Position numbers and translations under genes: made by a program. The notes under the pieces were generated by a model. The model was given only the letters and a program-made list of their open reading frames with translations, was not told where the DNA came from and searched no databases. A stretch of DNA of 64,000 nucleotides from Paracoccaceae bacterium (GTDB lineage Bacteria > Pseudomonadota > Alphaproteobacteria > Rhodobacterales > Rhodobacteraceae), in NCBI GenBank assembly GCA_027492585.1, contig JAPUEK010000001.1, forward strand, positions 62,001-126,000, given 5' to 3'. Positions 27,945 to 36,743 of the stretch are shown here, piece after piece; position 1 is the stretch's first letter, and every line of letters starts with the position of its first letter.

Positions 27945-28937
27945 ATGCGCTCTTCCAAGTCCCGCTCGCGCTCCAAAGCGAACCGCCCGCGCACCCTCGG
28001 CAACATCATCAACCGCGTGTTCGACAGCTCCGGCCCCGAAGGCAAGGTGCGCGGCACACCGCAGCAGATCATCGAGAAATATCAGATGCTCGCACGCGAT
28101 GCCCAATTGTCGAACGACCGGGTTGCGGCGGAAAACTTCCTCCAGCACGCCGAGCATTACACCCGCCTTCTGGCCGAAGCGCAGCGCGAGATGGCCGCCG
28201 AACAGGAGGCCCGCCAGCAGTTCCAGCAGAACGGCAACGGCAATGGCAACGGCGGCCACCGCGACCGCCAGCAGGGCGAGTATCGCGGCGACCGCGACTA
28301 TCGCCCCGACTACCGGGCGGAACGCAACGACGGCGCGGAGGGCGAGGCCCCCTACAGTTCGGGCTTCGCCGTGGTGGATGAGGATGAGCAGCCGGTGCTC
28401 GTCGACCTGCCCGAAGGCGGCCGTCCGGCACAGCGCCGGGACGAGAACCGCAACGATCAGTCCCGCAGCGACCAATCGCGCAACGGGCAGCAGCAGAACC
28501 GCCGCTCCGAAAATCGCGGTGAGAACCGCAACGAGAACCGTGGTGAAAACCGCCGCGAGGACCGTCCGCGCGACCAGCAGCAACGCCCGCCCCGTCCCGA
28601 CAACCGCGGAGAGAACCGCTCCGAAAATCGTCCCGACACGCGCGGCGAGCCGCGGACAGAGACCCGTCCCGCCGCCGAGCCCGCCCCGCAGCCCCCCGTG
28701 GTAGAGGCTGCCCCGGAACTGCCGCGCTTCGAATCCCCCGCCGCCCTTGTTGCCCAGGTCGAGGCGCAGGCCGAAGCCAAGGTGGAACGCCCCTCCACGC
28801 CGAAGGCACCGCGCGCCCCGAAAGCCGCCGCCACCGCGGAAGAGGCCGCGCCAAAGCCCCGCGCGCCACGCGCCCGCAAGAAGCCCGAAGCCGCGGCGGA
28901 GGCCGTCTCCGAAACCGGCGCTGACACCGCAGAATGA
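27945..28937 (+). CDS. DUF4167-domain protein with a long repetitive polar tail
   Basis: This 330-residue protein has a basic N-terminus followed by the conserved DUF4167 block (about residues 10-85; NRPRTLGNIINRVFDSSGPE and YTRLLAEAQREM). The middle is low complexity and rich in Asn/Arg/Glu/Gln, with a repeated GENR-type motif (about 170-240). The C-terminus is Ala/Pro/Lys-rich, with APRAPKAAA and a basic APRARKK. It looks like an RNA-binding disordered protein, but its function is unknown. Alphaproteobacteria carry it downstream of prfA-prmC. A terminator follows. Confidence 0.85.
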   Translation: MRSSKSRSRSKANRPRTLGNIINRVFDSSGPEGKVRGTPQQIIEKYQMLARDAQLSNDRVAAENFLQHAEHYTRLLAEAQREMAAEQEARQQFQQNGNGNGNGGHRDRQQGEYRGDRDYRPDYRAERNDGAEGEAPYSSGFAVVDEDEQPVLVDLPEGGRPAQRRDENRNDQSRSDQSRNGQQQNRRSENRGENRNENRGENRREDRPRDQQQRPPRPDNRGENRSENRPDTRGEPRTETRPAAEPAPQPPVVEAAPELPRFESPAALVAQVEAQAEAKVERPSTPKAPRAPKAAATAEEAAPKPRAPRARKKPEAAAEAVSETGADTAE

Positions 28938-28942
28938 TCCAG

Positions 28943-28969
28943 AAGGCCCGCGCAACCCGCGGGCCTTTT
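28943..28969 (+). terminator. Terminator between DUF4167 and ksgA
   Basis: A 10-bp stem (AAGGCCCGCG, 28943-28952, and its complement, 28958-28967) has loop CAACC, followed by TT. It lies 5 bp after the DUF4167 stop and touches the ksgA stop on the minus strand, so it may serve both genes. Confidence 0.85.
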
Positions 28970-29826
28970 CAATCGCCCTTCACGATCCGGGCGAGGGCGC
29001 AGAACCGCTCCAGCGAAATCTCCTCCGCCCGCGCCGTCGGCTCGATCCCCGCCTCAAGCAATTGCGCCTCGACCTGCGGCCCGAGGCCCTTCAGGCTCGA
29101 CCGCAGCATCTTGCGGCGCTGATTGAAGGCCATCGACGTGATCCGGTTCAGCACCGCCGCATCCGCCGGATAACGCGGCCCGGCGAGCCGGGTCAGATGG
29201 ACGACCGCCGAATGGACCTTCGGCGCCGGCGTGAAGGCCTCGGGCGGTAGGTGCATGACGATCTTCGCATCGCAGCGCCAGCCGACCAGCAGGGCCAGCC
29301 GCCCGTAATGGTCGCTGCGCGGCTTGGCCACGATCCTTTCCGCCACCTCCTTCTGGAACATCAGCGTCAGGCTCTCCCAGAAGGGCGGCCATTGCGCCGG
29401 GGTCAGCCAGCGGATCAGCAACTCCGTCCCGACATTGTAGGGCAGGTTGGCCACGATCCGCACCGGCGGGGTCAGATGGCCGAGCACATCGACCTCCATC
29501 GCATCGCCGTTGATCACGTCCAGCCGTCCTGGATGCGCCGCCGCGATCTCCTCCAAAGCCGGGATGCAGCGCGGGTCCTTCTCCACCGCCAGCACCCGCC
29601 GCGCCCCCTCGGCCAGCAGCCCGCGCGTGAGCCCGCCGGGGCCGGGACCGACCTCCAGCACGTCGCAGGTCGAGAGATCCCCCGCCATCCGCGCGATCTT
29701 CGCGGTCAGGTTCAGATCCAGCAGGAAGTTTTGCCCGAGCTGCTTCTTTGCCACCAGATCATGCGCCCGGATCACCTCGCGCAGCGGCGGCAAGCCATCA
29801 ATGGTTCCCACCCGAAGCCCTTTCAT
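28969..29826 (-). CDS. ksgA: 16S rRNA dimethyladenosine transferase (KsgA/RsmA)
   Basis: The enzyme dimethylates two adenosines in helix 45 of 16S rRNA. Motifs include [15 protein letters not shown], the SAM loop [22 protein letters not shown] and the C-terminal [14 protein letters not shown]. The first ATG (29826) lies in the tail of dispersed repeat copy C and would give 285 residues beginning [11 protein letters not shown]. The repeat's GAAAGGG could instead act as ribosome site for the GTG at 29811, giving MGTIDGLPP, which fits the family better. Either way the repeat supplies the translation-initiation region. It is the last gene of the lptF-to-ksgA operon. Confidence 0.95.
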   Translation of the reverse strand: MKGLRVGTIDGLPPLREVIRAHDLVAKKQLGQNFLLDLNLTAKIARMAGDLSTCDVLEVGPGPGGLTRGLLAEGARRVLAVEKDPRCIPALEEIAAAHPGRLDVINGDAMEVDVLGHLTPPVRIVANLPYNVGTELLIRWLTPAQWPPFWESLTLMFQKEVAERIVAKPRSDHYGRLALLVGWRCDAKIVMHLPPEAFTPAPKVHSAVVHLTRLAGPRYPADAAVLNRITSMAFNQRRKMLRSSLKGLGPQVEAQLLEAGIEPTARAEEISLERFCALARIVKGD

Positions 29827-29853
29827 ACTGGCTCAAATATCCCCGCCGGAGGC
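29818..29853 (-). repeat. Dispersed 36-bp repeat, copy C, between pdxA and ksgA
   Basis: It is the exact reverse complement of copy A (36 of 36 bases). It fills most of the 35-50 bp gap between pdxA and ksgA, and its tail ATGAAAGGG overlaps the ksgA start region. Confidence 0.93.
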
Positions 29854-29861
29854 ACATGCCC

Positions 29862-30842
29862 TCACCGCAAGCGCGCCGCCGCCATGCCGCAAGCCATCCG
29901 CAACGCCGCGATCAGGCTGTCGGGCCGGGCGATCCCCTTGCCGGCGATGTCGAAGGCGGTGCCGTGATCGGGCGAGGTCCGCACGAAGGGCAGGCCCAGC
30001 GTCACATTCACCCCGCCGTCGAAATCCAGCGTCTTGATCGGGATCAGCGCCTGATCGTGGTACATGCAGATCGCCGCATCATAGCCCGCCCGCGCCCGCG
30101 CATGGAACATCGTATCGGCCGAGCCCGGCCCCGACACCACCATGCCCCCGGCCCGGAGCCGGTCCAGCACCGGCGCGATGAGGCTGATCTCCTCGATGCC
30201 CATCGCCCCGCCCTCGCCGGCATGGGGGTTCAGCCCCGCCACCGCCAGCCGGGGTGCCGCAATGCCGAAATCGCGGCGCAGACCGGCTTCGGTGATCCGC
30301 AGCGTTTCTTCCAGAAGCTCCGCCGTCAGTGCCGCCGGCACCTCGGCAATGGCGATGTGGATCGTCACCGGCACCACCCGCAGGCTCTCGCAGGCGAGCA
30401 TCATCACCACCCGCTCCACCCCCGCCAGAGCCGCCAGAAACTCCGTATGGCCGGGATAGGCGAAATCGGCGCCATCCTTCAGCGCCTTCTTGTGGATGGG
30501 GGAGGTGCAGATCGCCCCGGCCTCCCCGCCCCGTACCAGCGTCACCGCCCGCTCGATCACCGCAATGACCGAGGCGGCATTGGCGGGCTCCGCCACGCCC
30601 GGCACGTTGGGGGCGGGGAAGTCGTGGCGCAGGACCGGCAGGAGATGCGCCGGCACGCCCGCAGCCTCCTGCGGACGGGAGATTTCGGCAAAGCCGGTTC
30701 CGGCGGGAAGATGCCGGGGATCGCCGATCCAGAAGAACGGCACTTCCGCGCCGAGCGCCCGCCGCGCGGCCACGGCCAACTCCGGTCCGACGCCGGCAGG
30801 TTCGCCGCAGGTCAGCGCAATGGGGGCAATCGGAGCCGTCAT
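29862..30842 (-). CDS. pdxA: 4-hydroxythreonine-4-phosphate dehydrogenase
   Basis: This 326-residue enzyme oxidises 4-phosphohydroxy-L-threonine for pyridoxal-phosphate synthesis. Motifs include TCGEPAGVGPEL, the metal-binding His in AYPGHTEFLA and MYHDQALIPIKTL, and the C-terminal PFVRTSPDHGTAFDIAGKG. The start is the ATG at 30842, two bases after the surA stop; the open frame upstream overlaps surA. It is in the lptF-lptG-lptD-surA-pdxA-ksgA operon, where surA-pdxA-ksgA order is widely conserved in proteobacteria. Confidence 0.95.
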   Translation of the reverse strand: MTAPIAPIALTCGEPAGVGPELAVAARRALGAEVPFFWIGDPRHLPAGTGFAEISRPQEAAGVPAHLLPVLRHDFPAPNVPGVAEPANAASVIAVIERAVTLVRGGEAGAICTSPIHKKALKDGADFAYPGHTEFLAALAGVERVVMMLACESLRVVPVTIHIAIAEVPAALTAELLEETLRITEAGLRRDFGIAAPRLAVAGLNPHAGEGGAMGIEEISLIAPVLDRLRAGGMVVSGPGSADTMFHARARAGYDAAICMYHDQALIPIKTLDFDGGVNVTLGLPFVRTSPDHGTAFDIAGKGIARPDSLIAALRMACGMAAARLR

Positions 30843-30844
30843 CG

Positions 30845-32065
30845 TCACGGCTCGCGGATGATGGCTTCCGAGCGCAGCTCTTCGAGATAGATATCCGCCT
30901 GTGCCGACAGCCGCTGGTTCAGAAGCTGGAGCCGCACATCCTCGCGGGTGGGCAGATATTCCTTCGGCGCGGTGCGGCTGCACAGCATCAGGAACACCCG
31001 CCAGCCGCCGCGGGTCAGGCTGGTGGAGCTTTCCCCGGTATCGAGAAGCGTGAGCGCCGCGGCGATGTCGCCCGGAATCTCGCGCTGCGCCCTGGTGTCG
31101 CGCAGCAGCCGGTCGGCGGGCAGGCCCTTGGCCACGTCATAAAGATCGTCGCAGGTGTCGACCCGCGCCCGGATCCTGGCGGCCTCCGCCTCCGAACCTT
31201 CGCCGGCGGGGAACAGGAATTGCGCGTAATCGACCACGGTGCCGACATCGCCGCTGACTTTATCCTCGCCAAGCTCGATCATGCGGTAGATCACCACCTC
31301 GCCGTCAAGCACCACCGGCGCCGAGATCTGGCCGGGCGTGAGCCGCCGCACCGCCGCCGCCGAAGCTTCGGGCAGGGCGGAAAGCCGTTGCCAATCCCGC
31401 ACCCCGCCGCGCCCCGCGGTCGGCCCGGAGGAAACCTTGCGGGCCTCTGCGGCGAATTCCGCGTCACTCTTGATCGTCAGCCGCAGCCGCGAGGCCATGG
31501 CGAGCGCCGTGCTGCGCTGTTCGGGCGTGGTCTTGATGACGATCTCTGCCAGACGCGCCTTCAGCACCGAGGCGGGTTTGTAATTGGCAAGCGCGCGGTC
31601 CACCTCCGCATCGGTGATGGTGGTGATCGGCGCGAACCGCGCCCGCACCACCTCGCGCCAGACCACCCCGGCCTCGACGAAATCCCGGAAGCTTTGCGGT
31701 TCGATCCCGGCCTGACCAAGGATTTCAAGCAGTTTGTCGGCGGTCAGATTGGCCCGGCCGGCGAATTCCTCCATCCCGGCCTTCACCGCATCGGGCGGCA
31801 CCGAGATGCCGAGCCGCTTGGCCTCTTCCATCCGCAGCCGGTCCTCGATCAGCGCCTGAAGCGCCGCCGCACGCAGATCGCCGGGCTGGCGCAGCAGTTG
31901 CAGGAACAGCACCCGCTGGTCGAGTTCATAGGCCGAGACGACCCGGTTGTTCACATAGGCAACCGGCGCGAAGGGGCTGGATTGTGCGCCCGCAACCGCC
32001 GCCGGAAGCGTCAGCGCCGCCACAAGGGCCGCCCCGCGCAGAAGTCCCCAAAGCCGGTCCGTCAT
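30845..32065 (-). CDS. surA: Periplasmic chaperone/peptidyl-prolyl isomerase SurA
   Basis: This 406-residue protein has a signal peptide (LLRGAALVAALTLPAAVAGAQ). The SurA N-terminal domain follows (AYVNNRVVSAYELDQRVLFL and the EDRLRMEEAKRLGI helix), then a parvulin-like region. It escorts outer-membrane porins and LptD through the periplasm, which fits its position right after lptD. I chose the ATG at 32065 (MTDRLWG). An upstream ATG at 32092 is possible. The ribosome site is poor for both. Confidence 0.9.
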   Translation of the reverse strand: MTDRLWGLLRGAALVAALTLPAAVAGAQSSPFAPVAYVNNRVVSAYELDQRVLFLQLLRQPGDLRAAALQALIEDRLRMEEAKRLGISVPPDAVKAGMEEFAGRANLTADKLLEILGQAGIEPQSFRDFVEAGVVWREVVRARFAPITTITDAEVDRALANYKPASVLKARLAEIVIKTTPEQRSTALAMASRLRLTIKSDAEFAAEARKVSSGPTAGRGGVRDWQRLSALPEASAAAVRRLTPGQISAPVVLDGEVVIYRMIELGEDKVSGDVGTVVDYAQFLFPAGEGSEAEAARIRARVDTCDDLYDVAKGLPADRLLRDTRAQREIPGDIAAALTLLDTGESSTSLTRGGWRVFLMLCSRTAPKEYLPTREDVRLQLLNQRLSAQADIYLEELRSEAIIREP

Positions 32066-32154
32066 CTCCGCCCGCCGATTTGCCTGCCACATCGTCTGCC
32101 GTAGTCCATTTTTTGCCACTTGCCCGAAGGCCGGGGCATTTCCAAAGCGCATCC

Positions 32155-34296
32155 TCATCTCCGGCACATCCGCGCCGGCCCGGCCGCCGTTCCCCCGCCA
32201 AAGCCGAGAAGTTCGACCGAAAGCCCGAAACTTGTCGTCGGGTTCACACTAGTGGAGGACGTGAACCGACGCGAGAGAGAAAGATCGACCGCCAGACATT
32301 CGTTGCGGAAGGTCAGTCCCAGCCCGGCGCGGGAGGCGCGATCGGCTTCGAGATCGTAGCGGTTGGAGAGCTTGGCCGTCCAGGCGTCGGTCAGCGCATA
32401 GCTGCCGTCGAAGACCAGTTCCGACGTGTCCGACGGCCGGTTTTCCGCCACATCGGCCACGACATAGACATAGCCCGCCGCCAGATCGTAGCGCGCGCCA
32501 TCCAGCGTCAGCCGCATCTCGCCCTTGGTCAGACCGAAATCGTCGCCGAGCAGCAGGCGGCTTGCGAGGTTCATCTGACTGCCGAACTGCAACTGGCCCG
32601 CCACCAGCCAGTCGGAGTGGATGCCGTCCAGCCCCGAGGCCTTGGTGAACTGGCCCAGATCCTCCAGCCGCACCACCCGGCCCAGCGTCAGCCCCAGCGT
32701 CCAGCCTGCCGGATCGTCGCGCAGATAGCTGAGGCCGAGATTGGCCCGCGCTCCGCGCTCCACCGCATCCGACCCCGGAAAGCGGTTCAGGGAAAAGAGA
32801 TTGCCCTGATCGAATTCGACCAGAACCGAATCCTCGTTCGGCAGGACATCCGGCTCTTCCGGCGACCAGACGAGTTGCACCACCGGCTCGATCACATGGT
32901 TGACGCCGCCCTTGCCGGCCTTGACCCAGGGCCAGCGGAGCTCTGCCCCGAAAGCACCGTGGAGGCGGCTGTAGCTGTTCTGGAAGGCGGTATCCTGCCC
33001 GATCCGGTAGGCATCGGCCGAAACCTCGCCCAAGATTGCGGCCACCATGCCGTTGTCGAGCGTCCAGTCGCGCCGCCAGTCGGCGCGCAGCGAGATCCGC
33101 CCCATGTCGCGCCCGTCGGCGATGCCGTCGCCGTCGCTGTCGAGCGGGTTGTCGGAGCGCCGGTAATGGCTGTGGCTCTGGAACCGCAGCCCGCCTTCGC
33201 CACCGAAGGTGCCGAGGGTGAAGCGGCGGTGATAGGTCAGATCGCCGACCAGCGAGGGGATCGTCTCGTTGCTTTCGCCAAAGCGCAGGGTCTGGAAAGT
33301 GGTGATCCGGCCGGAGATGTATTCATTGCGCCGGGTGCGGGTGATCTCCACCTCGCTGTGCAGGCGGTCCTGCACCGGATAGCCATAGTCGAGCACATAG
33401 GCATCGTCGCTGACAGCCTCGGCATGGAGGTTCAGCCGGAACTCGCGGGGCAGGGCGAAGCCACCGTCGAGTTGCAGGCGCCCGCGGGTCTCGCCGGGGC
33501 GCAGGTTGTCGCGCGAGACCGCGCCGGTGACGGTGATCTCGCCGGTGCGGAAGGCCTGACGATAGCGCAGGTCCACGGTCCGCGCGCCCTTGGAGGTGAA
33601 ATAGGGCGTCACCAGCAGGTCGCGGCTGTCGCCGAGCTTGATGAAGTAAGGCGCCCGGACCCCGGTTCCGAGGTTCGAGGAGGTGGTGAGAGACGGCATC
33701 AGGAAGCCGGTGGCGCGCGTCAGGGTCGGGTCGGGCATCCGCAGCCGCGGGATGTAGAAGACCGGCACCCCCGCCAGACGCAGTTGCGCGCTGTCGAAAT
33801 AGATCTGGCGTTCGGCCTGATCATGCACCACCCGCCGCGCCCGCAGCTCCCAAAGCGGCGTCGGATCGCCGGCGCAGATCTTGCAGGAGGAGGCGACAAC
33901 CCGCGTCATCGCCGTATAGCGTCCGCCGACCCGCACCACTTCGGAGGCGGCGAGCTGCAACTGCTGGTTCAGCACCACGCGGGCGGACCGCAGGATGCCC
34001 TCGGTCAGGTCGGCCGAAAGCTCCGCCTGATCGGCAAGCATCACCGTGCCTTTGCCGTCATCGACGGTGATCGGCCCCTCGATCCGCAACTGGTCGGCGC
34101 CCCGGTCATAGGTGACGCGGGAAGCGGTCAGGCGCTGCCCCTTGAAGAAAACCTCGACATGGCCCTCGGCGAGCAGGACATTCTCATCGACGATCCGCAG
34201 GCCATCGGCCACCAAAGTCGCCCGGTCCTGCGCCCAGAGGGCGGGGGCGGCAAGCGCCAGCAGGAGCGGGAGAAGAAGAAGGCGAAGCCCGCGCAT
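32155..34296 (-). CDS. lptD: LPS-assembly outer-membrane protein LptD
   Basis: This 713-residue protein inserts lipopolysaccharide into the outer leaflet. It has a signal peptide (LLLLPLLLALAAPALWAQ), an N-terminal OstA/LptA-like domain (DRATLVADGLRIVDENVLLAEG) and a large beta-barrel. The cysteines expected for disulfide-driven assembly are present: the CKIC pair at about residue 140 and two near the C-terminus (NECLAV, RMCRR). A loop NPLDSDGDGIADGRD in the barrel looks like a calcium-binding DxDGDG loop. Its ATG overlaps the lptG stop by one base (TGATG). Confidence 0.95.
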   Translation of the reverse strand: MRGLRLLLLPLLLALAAPALWAQDRATLVADGLRIVDENVLLAEGHVEVFFKGQRLTASRVTYDRGADQLRIEGPITVDDGKGTVMLADQAELSADLTEGILRSARVVLNQQLQLAASEVVRVGGRYTAMTRVVASSCKICAGDPTPLWELRARRVVHDQAERQIYFDSAQLRLAGVPVFYIPRLRMPDPTLTRATGFLMPSLTTSSNLGTGVRAPYFIKLGDSRDLLVTPYFTSKGARTVDLRYRQAFRTGEITVTGAVSRDNLRPGETRGRLQLDGGFALPREFRLNLHAEAVSDDAYVLDYGYPVQDRLHSEVEITRTRRNEYISGRITTFQTLRFGESNETIPSLVGDLTYHRRFTLGTFGGEGGLRFQSHSHYRRSDNPLDSDGDGIADGRDMGRISLRADWRRDWTLDNGMVAAILGEVSADAYRIGQDTAFQNSYSRLHGAFGAELRWPWVKAGKGGVNHVIEPVVQLVWSPEEPDVLPNEDSVLVEFDQGNLFSLNRFPGSDAVERGARANLGLSYLRDDPAGWTLGLTLGRVVRLEDLGQFTKASGLDGIHSDWLVAGQLQFGSQMNLASRLLLGDDFGLTKGEMRLTLDGARYDLAAGYVYVVADVAENRPSDTSELVFDGSYALTDAWTAKLSNRYDLEADRASRAGLGLTFRNECLAVDLSLSRRFTSSTSVNPTTSFGLSVELLGFGGGTAAGPARMCRR

Positions 34297-35396
34297 CAGC
34301 CGTCCTCCAGATGGAGAAGCAGGCTCACCGCCAGCAGGGCCGCCGCGACGGGCGGGCTCCATGCCGCGGCGATGATCGGAATCTGGCCATTGTCACCAAG
34401 CACTTGCGCGAAGTTCCTCAGAAAAAAGATCGCAAAGCCGCCGGCAAGCGCCAGAAGCACCATCTGCCCGGTCTTGCCGGACCGGGCATGGCGCATGGTG
34501 AAGCCCGCAGCCACCAGCACCATTGCCGCCATCAACAGGGGTTGTGCAAGCTCCATCTGCATCCAGACCTGATAGGAGCGCGCCGAAAAGCCCGCCCGCT
34601 CCAGATCGCGGATCTGCCGGGGCAGGTTCCAGAAGGAGGTGGCCGAAGGCTCGGCGATGCCGCCGCGGATGCGGTCGCTGGTCAGATCGGTCGGCAGGGT
34701 CAGCCCCTCCGGCACCGCCACGGCATCGCGCTCGGGATTGGCCGCGGCCAGATCCCAGCGTTTCGCCCCGGTCAGCCGCCATTGCCCCGGCTCCAGCCGG
34801 GCGGAGCGCGCCTCGATCCGCGCGGTGGACAGACCTTCGGGCGAGAAGAGGAAGAAGCTGACGTTTTCCAGTTCCGCCCCGTCGGGGGCCGCGCGGTCGG
34901 CGCGGATCACGGTCTGGCCATTGGCATCGCCCTGCCGCATCCACAGCCCCTCGGCCGAGACCGACAGGATCGAGCCGGAGCTGCCCCGCGCATAGGCTGC
35001 CGACAGCGCGTCATATTCCTTGGATGTTGCCGCGACGAGCGGGTTCATCACCGCCACTGCCACCAGCCCGATCAGCAGCGCCGCCGTCACGGGTGCGAGC
35101 AGGAAGCGCAGCCCCGACCGCCCCGCCGCCCTGACCACCACCAGCTCCGACGAGCGCGCAAGCCCGAGGAAGAGCGCGATCGCCGACAGGATCATGATCA
35201 GCGGCAGGATCTGGTACAGGCTCTCCGGCACGTTCAGAAGCGACAGGTAGAAGGCCCGCCCGAAGCTGATGTCGCTGCCCGAATAGCGGCGCAACTGGTC
35301 GATCACGTCGATGAGCAGCAGGATGCCCAGAAAGACCGCGAACACGGTCAGGAACGTCATCACGAAGCGCCGCGCGATATAGAGGCTCAGCGTCAT
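34296..35396 (-). CDS. lptG: LPS export permease LptG
   Basis: This 366-residue inner-membrane permease pairs with LptF and the ATPase LptB to extract LPS. It has the YjgP/YjgQ fold: about three transmembrane helices at each end around a periplasmic beta-jellyroll domain. Motifs include LYIARRFVMTFLTVFAVFLG at the start and a helix near VVVRAAGRSG. The 3' end overlaps lptD by one base and the start overlaps the lptF stop by four bases (ATGA). Confidence 0.94.
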   Translation of the reverse strand: MTLSLYIARRFVMTFLTVFAVFLGILLLIDVIDQLRRYSGSDISFGRAFYLSLLNVPESLYQILPLIMILSAIALFLGLARSSELVVVRAAGRSGLRFLLAPVTAALLIGLVAVAVMNPLVAATSKEYDALSAAYARGSSGSILSVSAEGLWMRQGDANGQTVIRADRAAPDGAELENVSFFLFSPEGLSTARIEARSARLEPGQWRLTGAKRWDLAAANPERDAVAVPEGLTLPTDLTSDRIRGGIAEPSATSFWNLPRQIRDLERAGFSARSYQVWMQMELAQPLLMAAMVLVAAGFTMRHARSGKTGQMVLLALAGGFAIFFLRNFAQVLGDNGQIPIIAAAWSPPVAAALLAVSLLLHLEDG

Positions 35397-36553
35397 GCGG
35401 CGGCTCCCTGAGCGGGGGCAGGTGCGGGCGCCCGCCTGAGCCGCTTCGGCCTCTGGGCGATCCAGAGCAGCGTCGCCGCCATCGCCAGACCAAGAAGCGG
35501 TGCCGCATAGGTGAAGAGATAGCCCCGCGCCGATTTGAGCGCGAGATCGGTCGAGGCGGAGGACACCGCCTGCACCACGATCAGCAGGATCACCGCCATC
35601 AGGATCTGCCGCCAGAGACCGAAGCGGCTGAAGGCCCCGATCAGAAGGCTCGCAAAGCCGATCAGCGCCGCCGCCGTCGCCAGAAGCGGCTGGGAAAAGC
35701 GGCTGTGACCATCCAGCAGGAAACTCGCTGCCGACTGGCCGGTTTCGGCCAGCAGCGCCGGGGTCGGATAAAGGAGCTCCCGCGTGGAAAGCTCATTGAT
35801 CGAGCGCCGCGCGCGGGTGTCGGCGGTGATCAGGCCGGACAGGTCATAGGTGAAATCCTCAAAGCGGGTGACCGCCAGACGGCCCTCTCCCGCCGCGGAG
35901 GCCCCGGTCCTGTCCATCGTCTGCACCATGCCGTCGAACATCAGGAGCTTCGGCCCGGCATCGGAGCGCGCGAACAGCGCCTTGCGCGCGGTATAGGTGA
36001 CGCTTTGCCCGGCGTGGCGGGCATCGGTCAGGAACATGTCCAGAAGCTCTCCCGAGGGCGCCACCTCGCGGATGTAAAGGGTGATGCCGGTGGCCGGGTG
36101 GGTGAACTGGCCATCGGTCAGGAAGCGGGAGGTGACGTTCTGGCTGATCTCGGCGGTGCGCTCGGCCAAGGCCGCGCGGCTTGCGGGGACGAGCACATGC
36201 ATCAGGACCAGCATCATCGCCGCCACGATCAGCCCGAAATAGAGCACCGGGCGCGCCAGCCGGAAGGCGGAAAAGCCGGTGGCCTGCATCACAACGAGCT
36301 CGCTTTCCTGCGTCAGCCGGTTGGCGACGAAGACCGCCGCCGCGAAGGCCGAGATCGGCAGGACGAGCCGGATGACATTGGGCAGGGTGAGCATCGAAAA
36401 CTCAAGGAAGACAAGCGCCGACTGCCCGTCGCCGATCAGCTGGTCGAACAGCCCGACCGCCCGGTTGACCCAATAGACCGCCACCAGCACTAGCGAGAAG
36501 AATCCGAAGACCGCAAGCAGTTGCGACAAGAGATATCTGTCAAAGCGCGACAC
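35393..36553 (-). CDS. lptF: LPS export permease LptF
   Basis: This 386-residue partner of LptG has the same six-helix plus jellyroll layout. SRFDRYLLSQLLAVFGFFSL begins the first helix, the VVMQATGFSAFRLARP helix-turn follows, and the last helices lie near QILMAVILLIVVQA. I set the start at the GTG at 36553; GGGGAAGG lies about 7 bases upstream and the residues match the family. The frame upstream is longer but has no family likeness. First gene of the lptF-to-ksgA operon, it is divergent from pepA with 190 bp between. Confidence 0.93.
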   Translation of the reverse strand: MSRFDRYLLSQLLAVFGFFSLVLVAVYWVNRAVGLFDQLIGDGQSALVFLEFSMLTLPNVIRLVLPISAFAAAVFVANRLTQESELVVMQATGFSAFRLARPVLYFGLIVAAMMLVLMHVLVPASRAALAERTAEISQNVTSRFLTDGQFTHPATGITLYIREVAPSGELLDMFLTDARHAGQSVTYTARKALFARSDAGPKLLMFDGMVQTMDRTGASAAGEGRLAVTRFEDFTYDLSGLITADTRARRSINELSTRELLYPTPALLAETGQSAASFLLDGHSRFSQPLLATAAALIGFASLLIGAFSRFGLWRQILMAVILLIVVQAVSSASTDLALKSARGYLFTYAAPLLGLAMAATLLWIAQRPKRLRRAPAPAPAQGAAA

Positions 36554-36743
36554 CCGCAAACCTTCCCCGGCCTCATCTGCGCCCCTGCGGGCGATTGCTC
36601 GGCGCGACGCTAGCGGAAATCGGCGGCGGGGAAAACTCATATCTGGCCTTCGCCGGCCCCCTTCGCTAGCCTTGCGCGGAACCCTGCGGAACCCGCCGCG
36701 GGGGGCCGGGCCTGCCGGCCGCAACCCGCAGCCGGAGCGTTCC

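Noticed and set aside
28500-28640. The GAGAACCG-like tandem units as a CRISPR or minisatellite.
   Set aside because: They lie in frame within the DUF4167 gene and encode a polar GENR-type low-complexity tail; there are no spacers of constant length.
30845-32167. The longer surA start at 32167.
   Set aside because: It would put a non-family extension before the signal peptide; the ATG at 32065 places the hydrophobic segment correctly.
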